From Saturnia japonica (taxonomy: Eukaryota > Arthropoda > Insecta > Lepidoptera > Saturniidae): a stretch of 64,000 nt of DNA. Location of the stretch: assembly GCA_033032175.1 (NCBI GenBank), contig CM065320.1, positions 10,993,413 to 11,057,412 on the forward strand, written 5' to 3'. Below the pieces are notes generated by a model that saw nothing but the letters and a program-made list of their open reading frames with translations, had not been told where the DNA came from and did no database searches. The position numbers were made by a program, and so were the translations under genes. This document shows, piece after piece, positions 22,201-33,783 of the stretch; the stretch's first letter is position 1; the number at the start of each line of letters is the position of its first letter.

Positions 22201-24210
22201 CATTGATTTCCTTTCAGGTAATAAATAATACAAGTTTAGTGACGTAATGACGTTATAGTGCGTTTCCTCGAATTTAGTGCTTTAGTGTATGGAAAAGGTT
22301 ACTTGGAAAAATTCGTAATTTCGAATCGCTATGACTTTTTTTAGAACGGCTTGTCTTTTGAAAATTTTCAATCGTCGCCCCATTGCGTCTTTAGATATTT
22401 TGAACACTAGGGATGTCAGTTCCCGTTTTTTGTTTTAGAGGATTTATTATAAAACTAGCGATCACCCAATGATCGAAATTCGACCAGCGACTTTTTAATC
22501 ATAGACTATTTTCTGTTTGACATTTGCAGTATGAACCTAAACAATGTATATTATATCACTTGCTGTCACTTTTCACTGAGTGACAATGTCAATATTTTGG
22601 GCGTCTAAGTTCAATGACACTTGTCGGTTTAGGATTCGCATTATTCATTTATTTTATTTAATATATAAGTAACAGATATATATGAATTTTAGCTTTCTGC
22701 ACTCCTTCATCATATAAACTTTAACCATGCCAAATCTGTCTTCCGTGCACGCAATACGCTTAAAAGGGGGTACAAAGTTTTTGCTTCACGTATTAATATA
22801 ATGATGAAGATTATGATAAAATAAACGCCCAAAAATGAAAATAAGGGGATAACATGTTGTTTTCAATAACAAGCTGTGTTACGCTATCTGTAGTGGCACT
22901 AGTCGTTTATTGAAGCTAAATATAGTAAGTACATAAAACACCTAGTTATTGACATACGCAAGAGTTATTATTTTTCTACGAATAAGAACTTTATCTAATA
23001 TATAGTATATGTAATTGATTTCTCGGAAACGGCTCCAACGATTTCGGTGGAACTTTGTAATTAGATAATGTTTTACATTCCTAGATAGGTTTTTTTTTGT
23101 AAGACACCGTATAATATATATACTATATACAAGAATTACTCACTTAATATAATAAGATAAGATACTTTAACCAAGTATAACCAAACGATCGGAATAATGT
23201 AACGATATAGTTATTTACTCACTTATTACGAAGTATTTTCAGTAACCACATTTGTGGCACTAATGATAATTACACAATATCTGGAAATTTGGAAGGTTTT
23301 TAACAAAAATTGTTTTTATTTTCAATATTGCCCACGAATACAGATGAATTGTTGAAAATAAGATACATTAATGATTTCAATTGTGGGTAGTTATATAAAA
23401 TTATTACATTAGATAAACGCGGCAAACCCGAATCCCGAAGGTCGGTAGTTAAAAATATTATCAGCCGTTTTTCTATCCCCATTATTGATGATCGATACTC
23501 ATCAATGTTATGAACAAAAATATCGAACACCGATATTTCAACGTCATGTTTGTGTCTGTTGTACAATTATATTTTATATGTAGATACGGCATTGACGCTC
23601 TTTACATACCATCGTGAATGTTGGGCAATTGCCCTCAGTTCACTTTCGACTGCACACCGGCGCGGCGCGGCGTGAGCGAGAAGAAACTTTTATCCTTTTT
23701 TGACAAAAAGAGTTTCCGACGCTGTGATTTCTTATTTCTTTTGTTTCAACATGCTGATAACAAAATTTGGAACATTTTTAAATTGCTTTTAGTAAGAGTA
23801 TAGCAGGTCTATTTAAAAGACGTCATTGCTGTTGTAAATAAATTTCGAAGTTCCGTACCTACGTAAGTAAAATTTATAAACGAAAACACAAGTTTTCCTA
23901 AAAAGGGTCGTCATTTCTAGATAAGGGACCAAAAAATTAAAAAGATCCATAGGCTAGAGGTAACATCCAAAAAAAATTTCTCACTAGGGTAGCACTAAAA
24001 CATTGACGTTTTTGTTGAAATAAATATATTTTTACATAAAATCGATGTTAACTTACCGATATTGACATCGATGTTTGTCTAATATCGTTCATCCCTAATT
24101 CCCAACCACGCCCATACCATACAGGAAAGTAAGCTTTGTAATTTCAAACTACCTACACAAGTGACTGCAAATTTACTTTTTATAGGTATTATATTATAGT
24201 TTATAGGATA
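22201..24210. other. noncoding interval with short repeats
   Basis: 23010-23110 ('ttctcggaaacggctccaac', 'gataatgttttacattcc') matches 28380-28490 and is a short dispersed repeat. The rest is AT-rich with small frames without motifs. Confidence 0.4.
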
Positions 24211-24214
24211 AACT

Positions 24215-24330
24215 AAAGCAATCATTCGATTATGAAGGTGTCTCAAGATATTTGGAATATAACCATAAGTAATTAGGTAACAACTAATTTTATAGGATAA
24301 GTAACTTATTTAGCTCGTCGGTATACTTAG
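24215..24330 (-). repeat. fragment of the 8170-type MITE
   Basis: 'gcaatcattcgattatga' followed by 'aactaattttataggataagtaac' is the reverse of the interior and end of the element at 8170-8535. Confidence 0.5.
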
Positions 24331-24559
24331 TTCTTAGAAATAAATTCTTCGATTTACGACTGCGCGAGAATCGCAGAATGTCTGATCGTCTATCAACAGA
24401 ATGGAGCAGTAACGTAAAAGTCAAGTGATTTGGGATACTGCAGACAAGTACGGGAAGTGAGAACAACGATAGACTACACGGGTGCGCGATGGAGAGTATA
24501 AATTTAAAACGGGTGAAATCGTAGGGCAATGCTAGTATAATATAAATATATAAAAGAAA

Positions 24560-24860
24560 GGTCACCCGGCGGTCCCAGCCGCAAGCGCAGCTGCACCGAA
24601 TTATGGGCCGATTCGTGAACCATGCCGCACCCGCCGCGCCTCTTCGTTACCAAACACCATTCATTCTACAAATTATTTAGCAGTTTTAAATAAAATAACA
24701 ATACTCACGTTTGAAATGACGCAACTGCGATTATCCAAAAACACCTGTTATTTATATAAACAAATTGTACAGCTAAATTTCTTGACCCAAATTTCCAATA
24801 CAAATCAACACAACCGCACTGTGGTATACGCGCCACTCAACTAAAGTAAAGTAAAAGTAT
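24560..24860 (-). promoter_or_regulatory. GC-rich patch with a minus-strand splice donor
   Basis: 24570-24660 is strongly GC-rich. Just to its right, 'gtcatttcaaac|gtgagtattg' on the minus strand is a good donor (exon end at about 24709). It could be the 5' noncoding exon and promoter of the LITAF gene at 15435-17408, which needs an upstream exon, but the intron would be 7.3 kb and no transcript evidence exists here. Confidence 0.3.
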
Positions 24861-27320
24861 AACTATACACTGGACTGTGGACGTACCGTATACAAACTAT
24901 ACAAGTAGTAGTATAGACAATATACACAATGAATCGTCTGTGAATGTTTCTGTCTCGCTCTTGTGAATACATACAATTACAAAAGCAGTCAGTTAAAGAA
25001 ATAATGAATCATAAACATCATTATGGCCATTCTAAATTATCACATTATGCGATTATTCGTGGTAAAAAATAGTTTAATCATTTTCCTTGAATCATTTAAG
25101 TGTATAATGTCAACAATAAATTATTTTATTAAGAATTTGTTGCGATTATAATATGTTTCCCTACCTTCCTTCCCTTTCCTATGTATAGGTTTATTCAAGT
25201 TTCAAAATGTAGGTATTTTTAATAATTAAACTTTCAAATACATTAATTGCTAACCACGTATATAATTATATTTATAGAGCTCAATCTTTTAAAATCGCTG
25301 TAATATACTTTACAATTGTGGATGTACTTTATACTGTAAGCACTACAACGCGGCGCAAGCCACTGCCTAAGTAATTTTATATATATTTTGGTATAGTTAA
25401 TATTAAAATGGGAGGTGGGACATTATTAAGGTTTTCCAACTTATTTATGTAACTGGGTGTCCTGTCAGACACGAGTATTCTACCAGTTACCATTTCTCAA
25501 TGAAAAAATCATATAACCAGTTATTCACTACAATAACCCATATTACGTTGCTCAACGATTTACTATGAAATTTTTACCTATTCTAAGTAAATCACCAATA
25601 GTACAAACTTCAGTTATTATCCTACGGATTTTTTTAAACGAATGAATCATTGCCCAACCGAAGATTCTCTATATAACCTAATGAAATAGACACAACTTTT
25701 TCCTAAAATCTTTGGGCATAGATATGATGTTGATTGTCTTTTGATGACTTTCCTCTAACTTTATTCGTGAAGCTTTCCCTCCCCAGCTGTTTAGAACAAA
25801 AACGCCATCCAACATTTTACCTTTAGGGCTTGCACGAATTTTTATACTCATCATGTTTTCCCACCTATGTTCTAGGTATTCGGGTTTTATTCATCTTCTG
25901 GCCTTCCCATCGTAAATGTTCAATCTTTACGATCTTATTGGTATTCGACTCCTCGTATAACTGTTATGGTACAAGGCGATATACCTTGATCGCCATTAGT
26001 AATTTTAAGTCAGATAAAGCAAAAAACATATGTAATATAATTTTTTTTTTTAAATATAAATTCCGGGATCGTAGTCCATGTATCTAATAATTATGATATT
26101 ATATCGACTCACTTCATACAAGAAGATAAAATAGACATTATTACTTTTTGAGAAAATACTTTTTAAGAAAATCGTGACCGCGGAACTACAAATATGGGAT
26201 CTGCATGCGTGTCACACTGGTGACAAATAACAATACCTACTGTAGAAAAAATGTCGTAAGTATTTGAATTTTTTGGCGGCCATTTTAGTCTCGATTTTTC
26301 CGTGGAGCACTAATTTGTCCTGGAGTTCTTTATAATTTACGCTTGAAAATCAAATCGTTATCTCTTTCAGTATTTGCAGGCCGTTGTCAAACAAACATAC
26401 TATGCAAAAATGACCATTCTCTTGGATTCGCAGTAGCCAAGTCGGAAATAAAGCGATCTGCAATTTTGAGACTTAGCTTTATTTTAAGAAAAATCCTTAA
26501 TTGTAACTTAACAACATTGTTGGTGCTCTGTATTCCTAGTTTATTGACTACCAAATAATGCGTAAAATAATATCACACTATCCATTGTCACATATGAAAA
26601 GATATCTAATCAATGAAATATACCTTCTGTGTCTTCCATTTTTGTTTGTGGCAAATATTAAGACAATTTCTACAGTTTACTACATAAATTAAAACTATGG
26701 TGTAAACTGTAAACTATAAACATTCAATTTTTGTTATTTAAATAAGACTACATAATAAAACTTATAATAATAATTCTCCTTATATTTAAATCATAATTAC
26801 ATTATAAGTTATATATAATTCTTGAATCAAGGTCACATAAAAATAAAATCGAGTTTTCTCTCTTCTCGCCTCGTCTACTTCCTTAGTTTCCTACACCCCG
26901 CCCGACTTTTTCTTCTCGTCAAGCATTAATCAATAGAAATCGTTCAAATTATAATCCTTAAAAAACTTAAATAACTAGATTAATATAAATATCTAAAATG
27001 AAGTTAATATTGTTTAACTACAAATATTGAAATAATACCTACTTGCCCTCTATATACAATTCTTTGAAAAATTTAATAGTCGTGTAAAAAAATCATACTC
27101 TTGAGATATCCAGATACGAAACTTCATATCCTAATATCTCTGCAAAGTACCTAATAACTCGTTAGCATTTTTTCGGTGAATTTGCCAAAACGTCCACGAA
27201 GGGGGACGGACGTCTGTCTCATACAAAACTTAATGTGTAAAATGTAATCAAAAATGTCTTTAACCTACAGATGAATGAATACATTAAATATTAAAATGAA
27301 ACTATAAACGATACCTGTAG
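24861..27320. other. AT-rich noncoding interval
   Basis: No gene or recognisable element. 25830-26090 and 26340-26560 are open for 71-85 codons without motifs. A CT-rich tract lies at 26855-26920. Confidence 0.35.
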
Positions 27321-27324
27321 TTTA

Positions 27325-27398
27325 AACCAATTTTTAAAATTGGTTTGTTCTGGGTAATCTTCGAAACGGTTAAACCCATTTTAACGGGACTTTCATTG
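27325..27398 (+). repeat. fragment of Helitron-like family B
   Basis: 'gggtaatcttcgaaacggtt' and 'gggactttcattgga' match the family B core. The homology ends where the Tc1-like sequence begins. Confidence 0.5.
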
Positions 27399-28020
27399 GA
27401 GAAACATCTCGTCAAGACTGATACGCCGAAGATTAGTGGAAGCTAAATGGTTTGGAAGAATATCTCGAAAGGTTCCGCTTCTTACCAAGCAACACCGAGA
27501 GAAGCGATTATAATTCGCAAAAAATATGTTAATTGGACGGCACGAGAATGGAAAAAAGTGATATTTTCAGATGAAACAAAAATAAATATGGTAAATTCCG
27601 ATGGGAAAGCGCTATGTTAGACGTCCTGTTAAAAATGCTTTTAATTATAAATACACAAGGTGTATAGTCAAGCATGGTGGCGGTAACATTAAAGTTTGGG
27701 GGTGTTTTTCCGGATGTGGAGTTGGACCCGTTCGGAAGATTGAAGGTACAATGGATCAATGGCAATACAAAAATATCTTAGAGCACACAATGATTCCCTA
27801 CTCGGACGATCATTTGCCTGTAACCTGGATCTTTCAGCATGACAATGACCTTAAACACACGGCCAATAGCGTCAAATGTTTCCTTTGCGAACAGCGTATA
27901 ACCGTTTTAGACTGGCCAGCAAATAGTCCGGATTTAAAAACCCGATAGAAAATCTCTGGTATATTGTTAAAAAGAATATCTCAAAAAAACGTAACACCAG
28001 TCAAAACAGAATATTAATTA
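27395..28020 (+). pseudogene. Tc1-like (DD34E) transposase remnant
   Basis: Second half of an IS630-Tc1-mariner transposase. In order: ATPREAIIIRKKYVNWTAREW, VIFSDETKI (first catalytic Asp), VKHGGGNIKVWGCFSGCGVG, IEGTMDQWQYKNILEHTMIP, FQHDNDLKHTA (second Asp), VLDWPANSPDL, and NPIENLWY with the Glu in another frame. A shift near 27600 and another near 27935 break it; the N-terminal DNA-binding region is missing or abuts the family B fragment. Inactive. Confidence 0.9.
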
Positions 28021-28379
28021 TAACTATTGGTAGGCTGTGGATAGTAGCAATTTGTAATTAACAATATTAATTACTAATACTTTAAAAAATATTGTTTTTA
28101 CACTTTTTTGTTGTTGTTTCTAATTATTTGACCATTATTGTTCATACCTTAAAACTGATTCAAATGTTTGTCCGTAATGTAATATTAAAACTGCACTTGT
28201 GCACTTGTGTAATGGGATTTATATTGTTTTTCTAATAAATTATAAATCGTTAAACATATAGTTGTCCTATTTATTGTTTAATTTCAAAATAAAAACGATT
28301 GCGGTGAAGTATCTTACATAATGTCAAGGACCGTTGGTAGTGTTTCTAATCATATGTAATTGATGTATGTGATATGTAA

Positions 28380-28515
28380 TTGGTTTCTCGGAAACGGCTC
28401 CAACGATTTCGATGATACTTTGTATTTAGATAATGTTTTACATTCCAAGACTACATAGATAGGTGTTTTTTTTTCTTGTAAAACACCGAGCATGGCTCGG
28501 TCGTCCTAGATATTT
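28380..28515 (+). repeat. short dispersed repeat
   Basis: 'ttctcggaaacggctccaac' and 'gataatgttttacattcc' repeat the block at 23020-23110. It ends 'gagcatggctcggtcgtcc', a Helitron-like GC-rich tail, and is followed directly by mariner sequence. Confidence 0.5.
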
Positions 28516-29290
28516 TACCAATAATATAAGTTCCACCGTGGCATCAGCACTGCAGAAACAGTTCGAAGGATTAATGAAGTGTATGGGAAAGGGAAACTAC
28601 TGTAAAAGAAAGCACGGTACATTTTTGGTTCCAAAGTTTTCGTTCTGAACATTTTGACCTACGAAACATACCCCGTGGACGGCCGGAGACCCTAGTTGTT
28701 AAGGAAGAATTAAAAGTGACCCTGGAAGCGGATCCATCGTAAACCACGTCAGAGTTAGTGGCAGGCTTAGGTGTCAGTGATAAAATAATTGACTGAATTG
28801 ACTGAAGACAAACACACATTGAGTGTTGGGTTACATTACTCAATAACGAGGGAATTTTGAATTCTGTTGTTACTTGTGGATTATGGTATGGAAAAGCTAG
28901 CCGTTAAATAACCGAGACTGGTCAATCTCTCTAGCCCACTTCTGCTTCAGGGCAACGCTAGACCCCATACTTCACGACAGACCGTCGCGTCGCTAAATTA
29001 GAGGAACTGCGGTTGGAATGTTTCCGACACCCGTCATATTCCCCGGACTTTACTCCAACAAATCACCACTTTTTTGGAATTTTGACTATTTCTTGTAGGT
29101 AGGTAAAAAAAAACTCCCATTAGGCTGTCCAAACAGCCTTTAAAGATTTTATTGATTCTCGCTCCCACAATTTTTTCAGCAATTGAATCAATGAACTACC
29201 TTTAAAATGACCAAAGTGCATAAATAATAATGGTACATACTTCGATTGATTACATGTATAATTTCATACAAAAAAATCATTTTAATTTTG
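28515..29290 (+). pseudogene. mariner (DD34D) transposase remnant
   Basis: Decayed mariner. Pieces readable in shifting frames are TVRRINEVYGKG, FRSEHFDLRNIPRGRPE, EELKVTLEADPS, SELVAGLGVSDKI, MEKLAVK, ARPHTSRQTVA, LEELRLECFRHPSYSPDF and FTPTNHHFFGIL. The final Asp of DD34D is replaced (PTNHHF where PIDYH is usual), and stops and shifts are numerous. The same family as the better copy at 63520-64000, including the 3' noncoding sequence 'cttcgattgatta'. Confidence 0.85.
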
Positions 29291-29324
29291 CCATATAAAA
29301 CGCTAATTTCATTTATAAGGACCT

Positions 29325-29575
29325 ATTACTTACGCTGGGTAAATCATAAGAGAAATATCAAATTAATATAGTACTTACATAATTGTAAATCTTAAGAAGA
29401 CATACAAAAAGGCAGCGAGAACATAACACATCTATCCTCTATAGAGTCTAAAGGGTCACCCACAATAAGCATTTTTGTCTTTAAAATAACCGGGAGCGGG
29501 AGTAGCACGATTCACGTCTATGCCCGATTAACGGCATTTTGTGGGATATGCCAGCGCAACCGCGGGCAGAGCTAT
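29325..29575 (+). repeat. 3' half of Helitron-like family B
   Basis: 'gggtaaatcataagagaaat' through 'ataagcatttttgtctttaa', 'accgggagcggg' and 'gcgcaaccgcgggcagag' match the 20760-20990 segment. The CTAG end is mutated. Confidence 0.65.
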
Positions 29576-29593
29576 TTATAATACATTATATTA

Positions 29594-29830
29594 TATTAAT
29601 ATTATAAAGCTGATGAGATTTTTCTTTGTTTGTTTAAGCGCGGTAATCTCTGGAACTGCCAATCGTATTTGAAAAATTTTTGTGTGTGATAGCCAAATTT
29701 ATAAGAAATAGTAAAGACTATCTAGCATTAAGCTACACCTCTTAGCTAGCTTTAAATATTGTATTTTGTTTAGTAAGTCGAAAGAAAAAGTGCTCACGAA
29801 CTGCTTTATCCGTGTGCGCTGACTTAAAGA
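29594..29830 (+). mobile_element. Helitron-like repeat, family C, 5' part
   Basis: Starts 'attaatattataaagctgat', then 'tttctttgtttgtttaag' and 'gtaatctctggaactgcca', then 'gaactgctttatccgtgtgcg'. These match the reverse of 11520-11660 and 56480-56680. Confidence 0.6.
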
Positions 29831-31800
29831 TTATTGGTTATTGATAAGTAAATAAAATGTTCTACAAAGGTATTTGTTGGCGAATGCATTATAGATTATT
29901 ATATGTCATGTGTTATATATTGTGTGTTTTATATATAAGAATAGTTAGGTAACATTAATATAGAGAAACGAGATAGATTTATAGAGAAAATGTTAGCAAC
30001 TACGCTACATTACGAATTACGTGTCATGTATTATGTATTATATAGGTGCTTATGTATTATGTGTAATGTGTATACGATTAGAATTATGACCACATGTATA
30101 GAATAAGTTTATATGGAAAAAATAGACGACATCACATTGAATGTACGAATAATACGCGGTAAAACCCGTTTATTCTATTGTTTTGCCCTTGTTGCGATAC
30201 CAAGTTTCCGAATCAAAACAATCAATTAACAAAACAAACACTGAAACCAGTGCTGCCAACCCTGACATCTATTTGATCGTAGAATTCATTAAAAAATACG
30301 ATAGAATTACCTTAATTTTTTTAAACAAAATTTTAGTTGAAAACCCTTTCGAATTAATCTCTCGAGTTTTTGGCGGGATCTTGAAGTGACAAGTTGTGGT
30401 TTTTATTTTTAATCCATTAACTTAGGTTTTTGACGCTATATTATGTAATAATGCTGGCGTTTTACGTGATATAGTTCGGTTTTTGTGCATGAGCGAAGTG
30501 GATTATAAATGTAAACTGAAAACATTCATTCTGAGACCTCACAAAAATTTCCTAGAAAGTTCTAACGAGGGAGCCACCATCTTGTTAGGATACTGAATCG
30601 GCATAATACATGACACTATAATTCACTCGATAATGGCAGAAATGGTCTTCATTAAAGAGGACCGGTTGCCAAGTTAGGAAGAAGAAGAATTAATCTGTCT
30701 GAATTAGCTAAATTTAAATATAAAACGTTACTATAACGTTACGCTTCATATAACGTTATGTTACAAAGAAGTTTTACTTTTAAAAAAATCGATACCTATG
30801 CGAACAGATCAAACGCGTCGAATAAACAAAAAAAAAGCGCTACATTTGTCCCTGAAAGCGCTAAAATGACAGTACTGTAGCCATTTATGGTATTAAGTTT
30901 ATACTAGGTAAATTAAATAGTGCTAAGTATACATCTAAAATCAAATCGAACTACACCTATCAGATTCGTTCGCGTAATATCTCCAAGTTGATATCGCTAT
31001 ATTGAGGGAATGCCCTAAGTTTAGTGTTGTCAATTAAAATAAAAGTATCCTAACTTAAAGAAATTACATTTGCTAGAAATATATACGATATTAAAATTTG
31101 CAAGATTTTTATAGAACACGATGGTCAACGGAGCCGTTTTTGCTACCATAATTATAATCGTACTGTAGGTGGTAGATCAAGGCTGACTACGGTCTTTTTG
31201 CCGTAAAAACACTGACTGAAAAACACCCAATGAATGTTGCAAGTTGCAACTTATTCTACGAAATACTATCCTATGACCAAAGCATTGAAAGCATCTAGTT
31301 AAATAAATATTTTTAAATTATACTCTAGGGATAACTTTTTATGCTATTAAATTGACAACGGCAACATAATGTAGGTACCTACATTCCTATTTTTCTATTA
31401 CTAAAGTAATTCCCACTTATGTAATTATTATAATTAATTATCATCTTAAAGTCACAATCACAATTAGGAAAATCTTCTAAATTAAATTAGTACTTATTCA
31501 TTTTGTGGCAACACTGCTGCGGTTAACTTTTTGGTTGGGTATTCCCTAATAGCTGTAGTAGAGTTCTAAAATATCGATGTTAATGAGAAGTATCGAATTA
31601 TATCGAACTGATGTAGGTATCGTTTCTGAAAATACGTGACATTGAAAGCAAACTGTTAATACCTCTCAGGAATCAATTCCTTCTCACTTTCTTTGTTTCC
31701 CTAATAATAGAACGTCCGTCGCACTATGATATTAGTACGGAATTTCATACGGTAGTTCGTTTCAATAAAATTTATTTTTCTGTAGCAGTTTTATGTGGAC
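29831..31800. other. noncoding interval
   Basis: AT-rich. 30180-30390 is open for 68 codons without motifs. Around 30730-30770 'ataacgttac' is repeated several times. No gene recognised. Confidence 0.35.
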
Positions 31801-31807
31801 GCTTACT

Positions 31808-32527
31808 AGAGGTGGGCGATTATGAATGATTTACATAATTGTTTAGTATGATAGACCGAGAAGCGGCAGAGTGGAGAGCTAAAAAAAGGTCGCGCAATCG
31901 TAAACGAAGTTGTATACAAAAACACTTGAAAGAATTCCCTAAAAAAAAACTGGCCGTCAAGGGACCCCCGATAGATGTGAAACATCGACACACCAAGAAA
32001 GAAAGAAAGATTGAACCACGCCACGCCACGGCCTGTATCACCACGTCAACAATCAGGTTTACCTTCGCCTATAGATGTTTTACAGCAAAAAAGGTCGCGC
32101 AGTCGTAAACAAAGTTCTGTACAAGAACACATTTGACAATTACCTTAAAAAGGTGGCACAGTCCTAAACTTAAAACACATAACAATAACTTAAAAAAGGT
32201 CGATAAGTCGTAATAATTACTTATTTTATCAAATTACTAATACAAATCACTAATCAAAACCTAGCATTAGCAATTACTAATGGTACTACAATTATGAATG
32301 ATCACTCATCAACGAACTACTAATATTAATAACTACCTACTAATAGTACGTCGATTATGAATGATCACTCATCATCGACTACTAATATTAGCTAATAGTA
32401 TTTCGATTATGAATGATCACTTATCATCGAATAATATTAGTAATTTCTAATGGTTTTTTGAAATATCTTCAGTTATCTTCATAATCGAATGATTACATTT
32501 ATATTAGTATAACTCATAATCGCCGAC
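31808..32527. mobile_element. MITE-like element with internal repeats
   Basis: Ends are inverted: 'ggtgggcgattatgaatgat' at the left, and 'ataatcgaatgatta' then 'cataatcgccgacc' at the right. Inside are diverged copies of 'aaaaaaggtcgcgcaatcgtaaac' (31880, 32085, 32190) and a short tandem series of 'cgattatgaatgatcactcatcatcga' near 32290, 32350 and 32405, about 60 bp apart. An open frame of 89 codons at 31842-32108 is a by-product of the basic repeats and is not judged a gene. Related to 8170-8535. Confidence 0.55.
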
Positions 32528-32859
32528 CGCTAGCGCTTAAGTCTTTTTTCAATTTTGTCGAATTTTGACACTTCCGAGAATGCCCAATTCAAACAGGAAT
32601 TAAGTTTTATTACTTCCATGGCAAACCTATGTTTATATTGACAGCCCGACGTTTTTTTTTTTTGAATTGGCTTTCGTAATTGGCATTTGACAAAAGTACT
32701 CTGTGAGTGGCACTAGACACTGGTTTCAGTAATCAGTTTGTGTTTAAAAAGTAGTGATTTTCAAAGAATTTGAACCTGTACCTAATGGATAATCTTAACG
32801 TTCCGATCATCTGATCAAAATACTTTAATTAATTGTAACTATTGTATATGTATTGTGTA

Positions 32860-33075
32860 ATGGTTTTTCTACACTAACTAGCGCATTAGTCTAACTAGCG
32901 CAAAAAAAGAAAAAAAAAGGTCCCTTACAGAACCTATGTACCTGTGTGGTGTGCACGTGTGTGTGTTCATACGTGTGTAATGTTGTGTGTGGGTAACTAA
33001 GTGTTGCACGTATAGTGTCACTTTGTATCGCGCGGGCGGCTGCCTGACCCAAGGGCTTCACACCGAGGAACGGAC
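32860..33075 (-). repeat. probable 3' untranslated end of the Jockey-like LINE
   Basis: Follows the stop of the reverse-transcriptase frame. Contains (gt)n-rich sequence 'gtgtgtgttcatacgtgtg' and, at the far end, a duplicated 'ctaactagcgca' (32876 and 32892) that could mark the LINE boundary. The exact end is uncertain. Confidence 0.4.
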
Positions 33076-33770
33076 CTAGGCTTGGGTTGCCGCTAGAGAG
33101 GGTGGACGTGACGGGTGTGCGGGAGCGAAGTTGACCGCCCGTCCTCTGCGGAGAGAACGGTGGTTACGCGGGCGTGGGCGGTGGCACGCTCTGTTTGGAG
33201 AGACGGTGTCGGCGTAGAACGCGTTAGCTTTTTCGGTTTGGTCGGGCGGGTCAGTGAATATATTACGCGGCCGGCGTTTTCTCCGGCAGGCGTTGGGATC
33301 GGGAACATAAGAAGCTGCCGCTTTTATTAAGGGATTCGCGTGGTTCGACGCGGTGTCGAAATACGAGCGAGAAAGGTGTTTGGCATATGCATGTATCGAG
33401 GGAAGGTCCATATCTCTATGGAGATCCTCCATACGAACAAACCAGGGGGCACCGGTAAGGCGGTAAAGAAACTTGTTCTGGATGGCTTGTAAGCGTTCCC
33501 AGTTATAACTTGACATATGTGCGAACGCAACGCAGCTATATGTCATGATCGGACGAATACACATCTTGTAGAGCGTAAGCTTGTGTCTCGTGGACATTTT
33601 GCTTGCAGCACATAACAGGGGATGCAATCGGGCGAGGGTCCAGGAGGCCCTTTTTCTAACTAGATTGATGTGAGGTATAAAGGAGAGTCTGCTATCTAGG
33701 GTTACACCTAGATATTTGGTCGCCTTTTCCCAGGGGATCGGATTACCGAAGAGTTCAAGGGAACTTCAAA
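33076..33770 (-). pseudogene. Jockey-clade LINE ORF2, reverse-transcriptase C-terminal part
   Basis: Minus-strand frame from about 33755 to the stop at 33076: FGNPIPWEKATKYLGVTLD, then INLVRKRASWTLARL, LTLYKMCIRPIMTYSCVAFA, WERLQAIQNKFLYRLTGAPW and a basic tail. This is the thumb and C-terminal region of a Jockey-type RT. The polymerase catalytic domain is missing: at about 33770 the sequence switches to the opposite-strand ORF1. The frame is intact as far as it goes, so the break is structural. Confidence 0.9.
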
Positions 33771-33783
33771 CTGCCATCGCAGA

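Noticed and set aside
31842..32108. 89-codon basic ORF
   Set aside because: Built from non-coding internal repeats of a MITE-like element; the frame is not kept between repeats.
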